Shown: piece after piece, positions 6,726 through 11,174 of the stretch | How positions within the stretch are numbered: the stretch's first letter is position 1 | How the letters are laid out: each line of letters begins with the position of its first letter | Assembly (NCBI GenBank): GCA_000496215.1 | Contig: KI543219.1 | Location: 298,351 to 309,524, forward strand | Length of the DNA stretch: 11,174 nt | Direction: 5' to 3' | Source: an uncultured archaeon A07HN63 | Lineage (GTDB): Archaea > Halobacteriota > Halobacteria > Halobacteriales > Haloferacaceae | Notes under the pieces: generated by a model | Databases searched by the model: none | The model's input: only the letters and a program-made list of their open reading frames with translations | What the model was told of the DNA's origin: nothing | Position numbers and translations under genes: made by a program

Positions 6726-7085
6726 TTACCGGAGTTGGTCGGCCTGCCAGAGAATGCCGGCTCCTGACAGCAGCAGGATCGTGAGATTGAACAGCGCCTG
6801 AAACAGTGACCGATAGGCCGGCGCGATCAGGCTGTCGATGGTCGCCGACGCGGCGAAGTAGAACCGGAGCAGCGCGATAAGCGCCAGCAGTGCCAGTCCG
6901 GCGACAACGAGATACCGGAGCGTCCGTTCGATATCGTCCGTGAGCCACCGCCGCTCGTCGGTCGCCGCCCGGGAATCAGGATCGGAGTCGGCGTCCGAGT
7001 CGGTCGCAGCCGGCGTCGTCTCGGCCGTGTCGTCGGTCGTCGCCTGTTCGTCCGCGGTCGTGGTGTCGGTGTGATCGGTGCTCAT
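6726..7085 (-). CDS. Small membrane protein of unknown function with two transmembrane helices
   Basis: I do not recognise a function. The 119-residue protein has a polar, acidic N-terminus of about 45 residues rich in Thr, Asp and Ala, then a short RRWLTDDIERT motif. Two predicted helices follow: residues 57-78 (around LVVAGLALLALIALL) and 97-114 (around LFNLTILLLSGAGILW). The loop between them is short. The first helix is followed by Arg74 and the N-terminus is strongly acidic, so topology cannot be read with confidence. Its ATG overlaps the stop of the upstream PGF-CTERM gene as ATGA, so the two are translated together, and they may work together at the membrane. It resembles small uncharacterised haloarchaeal membrane families (possibly one listed as DUF8060, from memory and uncertain). 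Confidence 0.85.
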   Translation of the reverse strand: MSTDHTDTTTADEQATTDDTAETTPAATDSDADSDPDSRAATDERRWLTDDIERTLRYLVVAGLALLALIALLRFYFAASATIDSLIAPAYRSLFQALFNLTILLLSGAGILWQADQLR

Positions 7086-8083
7086 GAGATACGCCTCCGT
7101 ACGAGTAGCCCGCCGCTTACGAGGGCGAGAATCGCGACCGGAACCCCAAACCCGGGCGCTCCGTCATCGGTAGAGCCGGCGGCCTCACCGTCGCCAGCGT
7201 CGGTTGCTCGACGTTCGCGTTCGAAATCGCTGACCTCCAGCGAGACATCCTGCCTGGTTTCGTTGACAGCGATTCGCTCGCTCGGATCGAGATTCACGGC
7301 CGTCCGGACCGTATCGACGATCACGCCGTCTTTCTTCAGCACGCCATCGACGTAGTAGTTGTACTCACTCGGAACCGAGACAGCCATGCTCGTCTCGGCG
7401 GTCTGGCCGGGATCGATCGTGCCAACATCGGCAGCAGCGCGGTCGGCGACGAGATTCGAGTCGGCCTGCCGCACGATGACGCTTACCTGCACATCATCTG
7501 GCTGGGCAGATCCGCGGTTGGTTAACAGCGCCGTGATATCGAGTGTGGTGCGGGCACCGTTCGCATCACGCACTGAGACGCCGAGCGGCGGCAGCGTGGA
7601 TTCCTCGATAAACTGGATCGGTGTGCGGGCGTACGTTGGCACCAGTGCTTCCAAGCCGTCGACCCGCTGGCGGCCGGTGTCGACCCGCCGGCCGTCCTGA
7701 TATACCACCGTCTCGATACGATAACCGCCTGCACGCTCGACGGTGAGCGTTGCGGGGACAGTCTGCTCGCGCTCGTCGGTCAGTTCACCGACAGCGACCG
7801 TTTGTGATGTCTCCAGTAATCCCGACTGGGCGTCGATGGCTCGCAGTCGCAGGCTGACGTTCTGGGTCGGGTTCCCGCGATGGCGGAGTGTCGTGTTCAC
7901 CTGCAGGCCGACCGTCTGGCCGCCGACAGCCTGCGGCTGGATGGTGGCGTCGGCGATGTCGACGTGGCCGGGATTCCGCTCGGCTGGCGGTCCCGAGAGC
8001 GCGCCCGGTGCGAGGAGGGCAACGAGAAGCGCCACCACGATCACGCCGCCGGCACCGGCCGCGATGGTTTCGATGCGGTCCAT
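7082..8083 (-). CDS. PGF-CTERM-anchored surface protein (resembles haloarchaeal DUF7490)
   Basis: This is a predicted cell-surface protein of 333 residues. An N-terminal hydrophobic segment (about 11-29, ending APGALS) is a signal sequence or anchor. Two beta-rich, Ig-like regions follow (about 40-145 and 160-275), with possible N-glycosylation sites at Asn63, Asn75 and Asn274. Conserved-looking segments include TYARTP, RQADSN and YNYYVDGVLKKDGVIV. After an acidic linker, the C-terminus has the tripartite sorting signal PGF (310-312), a hydrophobic helix (313-328) and RRR (329-331), which the archaeosortase ArtA recognises in haloarchaea before lipid attachment. The pattern resembles a family I recall as DUF7490; its role is unknown to me. 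The open frame continues upstream to 8338, but that part overlaps the divergent moaE gene and is not acidic, so I start at the ATG at 8083. Its stop overlaps the next gene as ATGA. Confidence 0.92.
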   Translation of the reverse strand: MDRIETIAAGAGGVIVVALLVALLAPGALSGPPAERNPGHVDIADATIQPQAVGGQTVGLQVNTTLRHRGNPTQNVSLRLRAIDAQSGLLETSQTVAVGELTDEREQTVPATLTVERAGGYRIETVVYQDGRRVDTGRQRVDGLEALVPTYARTPIQFIEESTLPPLGVSVRDANGARTTLDITALLTNRGSAQPDDVQVSVIVRQADSNLVADRAAADVGTIDPGQTAETSMAVSVPSEYNYYVDGVLKKDGVIVDTVRTAVNLDPSERIAVNETRQDVSLEVSDFERERRATDAGDGEAAGSTDDGAPGFGVPVAILALVSGGLLVRRRIS

Positions 8084-8100
8084 ACACGCCGACCGTCGAC

Positions 8101-8130
8101 TGCTAATAAGTGTCTTCGGGAGGCTATAAC
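8101..8130 (-). promoter_or_regulatory. Candidate promoter for the PGF-CTERM/pyrH/lysS operon
   Basis: On the - strand CTTATTAG (8110-8103) lies about 24 bases before the ATG at 8083, and GTTATAGCC (8130-8122) lies about 43 bases before it. Either could be the TATA box; the first implies an almost leaderless mRNA, the second a leader of about 16 bases. The 111-base gap is shared with the divergent moaE gene. Confidence 0.35.
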
Positions 8131-8194
8131 GCTGTTTTGAGTCACTGACAGGGCGGGCGAGACACTCAAGTCCGCCCGGCACCCCAGCCATCAT

Positions 8195-9007
8195 ATGCAG
8201 ACGCTCTGCGTCGTCGGCGACGACGCCACCGCAGTCGCCAACGAACTCGTTGCTGCAATCGACGAGCGACACGACGGGCGCGTCGCGGCTGTCGAGTATC
8301 AGTCTGACGTGGAAAGTGACGCTCGCGATGCAGCACACCCGGCCGCAGACGGGCGATTCACGCTCGGCGGCGACGGCCAGTGGCGCGGCGAAGGTGACGC
8401 GCGCTCGCTGCTAGACCAGCTTGACGCGCTTGCGCCAGACTATGAGTACGCCGTCGTCGCCGGAACCAGCCACCACCGACTGCCGGCCGTCGTCGTCGGC
8501 GATGTCGACCCCGAGCCCGCGAATATCGTTGCCGATGTGCCAACCGCTGAGGAGGTCGACACCGCCGGTCTCGCCGCTCAAATCGACGAATTCGAGGCAC
8601 ACATTACGCTTGACACCCTCATCGCCGAGGCGAAGGAATCACCGCTGGCCGAACGGGCTGGCGCGATAGCGACGTTCACGGGACAGGTCCGTGCCAAGGA
8701 TAGCCCCGACGACAGCCGAACCGAGCATCTCGCCTTCGAGAAGTACGAGGGCGTCGCCGCCGAGCGCATGGCCGCCATCAGCGACGAGTTGACCGACCGC
8801 GAGGGCGTCTTCGAGGTGCTGATGCACCACCGCGTCGGCGTCATGGAGGCCGGCGAGGACATCGTTTTCGTCGTTGTGCTGGCGGGCCACCGCAAGGAAG
8901 CGTTTCGCACCGTTGAGGATGGTATTAATCGGCTGAAGGATGAGGTGCCGATCTTCAAGAAGGAGACGACTGAGGACGAGGAGTTCTGGCTGCACGAACG
9001 GGAGTGA
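8195..9007 (+). CDS. moaE: Molybdopterin synthase catalytic subunit MoaE with N-terminal MobB-like domain
   Basis: MoaE is the large subunit of molybdopterin synthase; with sulfur donated by MoaD it converts cyclic pyranopterin monophosphate to molybdopterin. The 270-residue protein is a fusion. Residues 1 to about 125 look like the MobB-type domain found fused to MoaE in haloarchaea, but the expected phosphate-binding loop reads VVGDDATAVANELV and lacks the GKT/S lysine. Residues about 135-270 are a full MoaE domain: GAIATFTGQVRAKD with Arg166, EKYEGVA, HHRVGVMEAGEDIVF, GHRKEAF (231-237), and LKDEVPIFKKE. Lys248 and Lys255 align with the catalytic Lys119 and Lys126 of E. coli MoaE. No moaD is adjacent. 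The ATG at 8195 is the first Met and gives the usual short start before the first beta strand. A weak box A (around CTCAAG, 8165-8170) sits at leaderless spacing. Confidence 0.94.
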   Translation: MQTLCVVGDDATAVANELVAAIDERHDGRVAAVEYQSDVESDARDAAHPAADGRFTLGGDGQWRGEGDARSLLDQLDALAPDYEYAVVAGTSHHRLPAVVVGDVDPEPANIVADVPTAEEVDTAGLAAQIDEFEAHITLDTLIAEAKESPLAERAGAIATFTGQVRAKDSPDDSRTEHLAFEKYEGVAAERMAAISDELTDREGVFEVLMHHRVGVMEAGEDIVFVVVLAGHRKEAFRTVEDGINRLKDEVPIFKKETTEDEEFWLHERE

Positions 9008-9125
9008 CGTGGTAAATTGCTGGAAACGATCTGAGGAACTCGATGGGTGTTGTTCAGCGTAGCGTGCTTGGATAGAGAACACTCGAAAGTCCCGCCCGAC
9101 TGCGGCTGCCTGGTCTGACGAAAAG

Positions 9126-9135
9126 CGTTTATGCC
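9126..9135 (+). promoter_or_regulatory. Promoter (box A) of the M50 protease gene
   Basis: GCGTTTATGC contains TTTATG (9128-9133), centred 27-28 bases before the ATG at 9158. That is the standard spacing for a leaderless haloarchaeal mRNA beginning at 9158, ten bases upstream of the start that opens the long protease frame. The rest of the 160-base gap after moaE shows nothing else I can name. Confidence 0.55.
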
Positions 9136-9167
9136 GCACAGTCACGTAACATTGTCAATGGCAGACG

Positions 9168-10307
9168 ATGGGTGAAGCCAACACGACCGTCCCCCGACCC
9201 GACGAGCTTGAGACGTGGTATCAGCTCAGCGACGTGCGGATCGACGGCGACCGGATCATCTACTACGGCGAGCCGCTGATCCCCGAGAAACGACTCCACA
9301 AGGAGTTGTGGCCGGCGTTTCAGGACGCCGGCTACGACCTCAAACTGGCACGAACGGACGAGGACGACGGGACCGCACTCGTTGCGACGCCCACGGGCCA
9401 GCGCGATAGCGACGGCGTGCCGTGGCTGAATATCGGGTTGCTGGCGGCGACCCTCCTCTCGACGCTGTTCGTCGGCGCCTACGGCTGGTACTACGTGCCG
9501 CTGTCGGAGATCACGGCCAACCCGCTGTCGATCCTGCAGGCGTGGCCCTTCACCGCGGCGGTGCTGGGCGTCCTGCTGGTCCACGAACTCGGCCACTACG
9601 CGATGGGTCGCTACCACGGCGTCACCGTCTCGCTGCCGTACATCATTCCGTTCGTCTTCCCGTTCGGCACGCTGGGCGCGATCATCCGGATGAAAAGCCG
9701 GATGCCGAGCCGGAAGGCCCTCTTCGATATCGGCGCGGCCGGCCCCATCGCCGGCCTCGTCGCCACCGTCGTCGTCTCCGCCATCGGCCTGTCGCTCGGC
9801 CCAGTCGAGGTGCCGGCGCGAGTGCTCGAAAGTCAGTCCGGACAGGCCATCGTGTTCAACAACCCGCCGTTACTCGATCTGATCGCCGGAGTGCTCGGCG
9901 AGCAGGTAACCTACAGCGACCCCGGGCTCAACCCCCATCCGGTCATCATCGGCGGCTGGGTCGGGATGTTTTTCACCGTGCTGAATCTGCTCCCGGTCGG
10001 TCAACTCGACGGCGGCCACATGGTCAGAGCGATGGTCGGGCGGCGACAGGAGACGATTGCCGCGCTGGTGCCGGCCGCGCTGTTTGGCGTTGCGGGCTAT
10101 CTCTACTACGTCCGTGATCTCGGCCTCAATGACTCCGTTGGGCTGTGGGCCTTCTGGGGACTGTTTGCGATGGCCATCGCCTACAAGGGCCCGGCGAACC
10201 CGGCCGACGAGAGCCGGCTGGATCGGCGGCGGCTGGCGATCGGTATGGCGACGTTCGCCGTCGGCCTGCTCTGTTTCATGCTCGTGCCGATTCAGGTGCA
10301 GTCATAG
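9168..10307 (+). CDS. Membrane-embedded M50 family (site-2 protease type) zinc metalloprotease
   Basis: Proteases of this family cut membrane proteins within the bilayer, often to release regulators. The 379-residue protein has a soluble N-terminal region (about 1-85) and then around seven or eight hydrophobic segments, roughly at 86-108, 123-147, 187-212, 258-277, 297-314, 323-340 and 356-376, with a hydrophobic stretch near 155-172. The zinc motif HELGH (139-143) lies in the second helix, and the third ligand motif NLLPVGQLDGG (273-283) lies in a later one; both are intact, so the enzyme should be active. There is no PDZ domain. Its substrate is not apparent from the neighbours. The start is doubtful: the promoter points to the ATG at 9158, whose frame stops after MADDG, and removing one G at 9170-9172 would join MADDG to EANTTVPRPDELE. 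The frame from the ATG at 9168 is open as it stands. Confidence 0.93.
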   Translation: MGEANTTVPRPDELETWYQLSDVRIDGDRIIYYGEPLIPEKRLHKELWPAFQDAGYDLKLARTDEDDGTALVATPTGQRDSDGVPWLNIGLLAATLLSTLFVGAYGWYYVPLSEITANPLSILQAWPFTAAVLGVLLVHELGHYAMGRYHGVTVSLPYIIPFVFPFGTLGAIIRMKSRMPSRKALFDIGAAGPIAGLVATVVVSAIGLSLGPVEVPARVLESQSGQAIVFNNPPLLDLIAGVLGEQVTYSDPGLNPHPVIIGGWVGMFFTVLNLLPVGQLDGGHMVRAMVGRRQETIAALVPAALFGVAGYLYYVRDLGLNDSVGLWAFWGLFAMAIAYKGPANPADESRLDRRRLAIGMATFAVGLLCFMLVPIQVQS

Positions 10308-10313
10308 GGGTGA

Positions 10314-10328
10314 GCCGACCCTATCGGC
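10314..10328. terminator. Hairpin between convergent M50 and thiL genes
   Basis: GCCGA and TCGGC form a 5-bp stem around a 5-base loop within the 25 bases that separate the two stop codons. Being symmetric, it could serve both transcripts. It has no T-run and is short, so this is tentative. Confidence 0.25.
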
Positions 10329-10332
10329 CACT

Positions 10333-11174
10333 TTAGCCGTGTGTGTAGCCACGGTCAGCCAGCGCCTCGCCGCCGACAGTGACTCCTTCCACGGCGTCAA
10401 CAGCACGGCCGATCTCGGTCACGGAAACAGGTGTGGCGGCCCGCACGTCGTCGAGTACCGACGCTGGTACCGTCGCCACGAGTTCGAAATCCTCGCCAAA
10501 GTGGACCGCGGCCTCCCAGCGATCCGCGGCGTCGTTGGCGACCTCGTCGAGCGCGTCGGCGACGGGGACGGCATCGCGGTCGATGGCGAACCCGCAGTCG
10601 CTGGCGTCGGCCAGCTGGTGGAGCGAGCGGGCTAGCCCGTCGCTGGAATCCATCATCGCCGTCGCTGACCCGGCAAGCGCGCGGCCGGCGTCGATTCGCG
10701 GCGGAAACTGAAAGAGGTCGTTTGCGCGCTCGACCTCGTCGCGCTCGAAGCAGCGGAGGGCAGCAGCACTGCGGCCGAACGCGCCGGTGACAACGACGCG
10801 GTCACCGGGGGTCGCGCCTGCGCGGTCAACCGCCCCGTCAACATCACCGATAGCTGTCGTCGCCACGGTGAACTCGGTATGGCTGTCGAGGTCGCCGCCG
10901 ACGTACTCGGCGTTGACCGACTCACAGACAGCCTGCGCACCGCCGACGAAGTCGGCGAGGGCATCGGCGTCGAAAGCGGTGTCGGCATAGGCGGCGACTG
11001 CCGCCGTGGGTGCCGCCCCGACGGCCGCGAGATCAGACAGCGAGGCGGCGACCGACCGCCAGCCAGCGGTGTAACGGGTCGTCCCATCGGGGAAGTCCGT
11101 CGTCGCGTGCAGCATGTCGGTCGTGATCGCCCGTACCGTCGACGACCGCGGCGTCGTCGCCTGCGTGGGGGAGG
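10333..11174 (-). CDS. thiL: Thiamine-monophosphate kinase ThiL, N-terminus outside window, apparent frameshift near 11130
   Basis: ThiL phosphorylates thiamine monophosphate to thiamine diphosphate, the active cofactor. The uninterrupted part covers 260 residues from the Met codon at 11115 and shows SLSDLAAVGAAP (25-36), GGDLD (73-77), a VVVTGAFGRSAAAL segment (107-120), MDSSDGL (155-161), DRDAVPVADAL and GEDFEL (207-212), all typical of ThiL. That Met is internal in the family. Upstream of it, the expected ATP/Mg-binding GDDAAVVDG is present (about 11134-11160 on the - strand) but in a different frame. Deleting one G from the GGG at 11132-11130 would give GDDAAVVDGTAITTDMLHATT, the family pattern. 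So either the sequence has a homopolymer error or the gene is broken. The true start lies beyond 11174. Transcription runs toward the M50 gene. Confidence 0.92.
   Translation of the reverse strand, partial: SPTQATTPRSSTVRAITTDMLHATTDFPDGTTRYTAGWRSVAASLSDLAAVGAAPTAAVAAYADTAFDADALADFVGGAQAVCESVNAEYVGGDLDSHTEFTVATTAIGDVDGAVDRAGATPGDRVVVTGAFGRSAAALRCFERDEVERANDLFQFPPRIDAGRALAGSATAMMDSSDGLARSLHQLADASDCGFAIDRDAVPVADALDEVANDAADRWEAAVHFGEDFELVATVPASVLDDVRAATPVSVTEIGRAVDAVEGVTVGGEALADRGYTHG

Noticed and set aside
8084..8338. N-terminal extension of the PGF-CTERM protein
   Set aside because: The added residues overlap the divergent moaE gene, are not acidic, and would hide the natural signal-like hydrophobic start at 8083.

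Overview
The window looks like chromosomal DNA from a haloarchaeon (class Halobacteria). It is GC-rich apart from one short AT island. The proteins are rich in Asp and Glu, several genes seem to be read from leaderless promoters, and the gene types fit: a class I lysyl-tRNA synthetase, an archaeal UMP kinase, a PGF-CTERM surface protein and a MobB/MoaE fusion. No mobile element, CRISPR array, rRNA or tRNA gene was seen.

Layout. Positions 1-3793 (+ strand) hold mismatch repair: the C-terminal two thirds of mutS, a 386-base gap, then a complete mutL whose C-terminal domain carries the endonuclease metal motifs. The gap has a hairpin just after mutS, a pair of 17-bp near-identical repeats, a GC palindrome and an AT island. 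Positions 3794-8083 (- strand) hold a run of five genes. In transcription order these are a PGF-CTERM surface protein, a small two-helix membrane protein, pyrH, lysS and an Asp-rich zinc-ribbon protein. The first pair and the pyrH/lysS pair each overlap by ATGA. Internal promoter-like sites precede pyrH and the zinc-ribbon gene. Positions 8195-10307 (+ strand) hold a MobB-like/MoaE fusion for molybdopterin synthesis and a membrane-embedded M50 (site-2 type) metalloprotease. From 10333 to the right edge (- strand) lies thiL, which is incomplete.

Most genes are housekeeping. MutS and MutL act together in mismatch repair, PyrH makes UDP for nucleotide synthesis, LysS charges tRNA-Lys, MoaE helps to make molybdenum cofactor, and ThiL makes thiamine diphosphate. 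The less understood parts are the surface/membrane pair ahead of pyrH, the Asp-rich zinc-ribbon protein and the repeats ahead of mutL.

The most notable sequence-level signal is a pair of apparent frame breaks. At the 5' end of the M50 gene and near the N-terminus of thiL, the expected protein would be restored by removing one G from a GGG run. This suggests either homopolymer errors in the sequence or real frameshifts. I found no convincing new multi-gene defence or mobile system.
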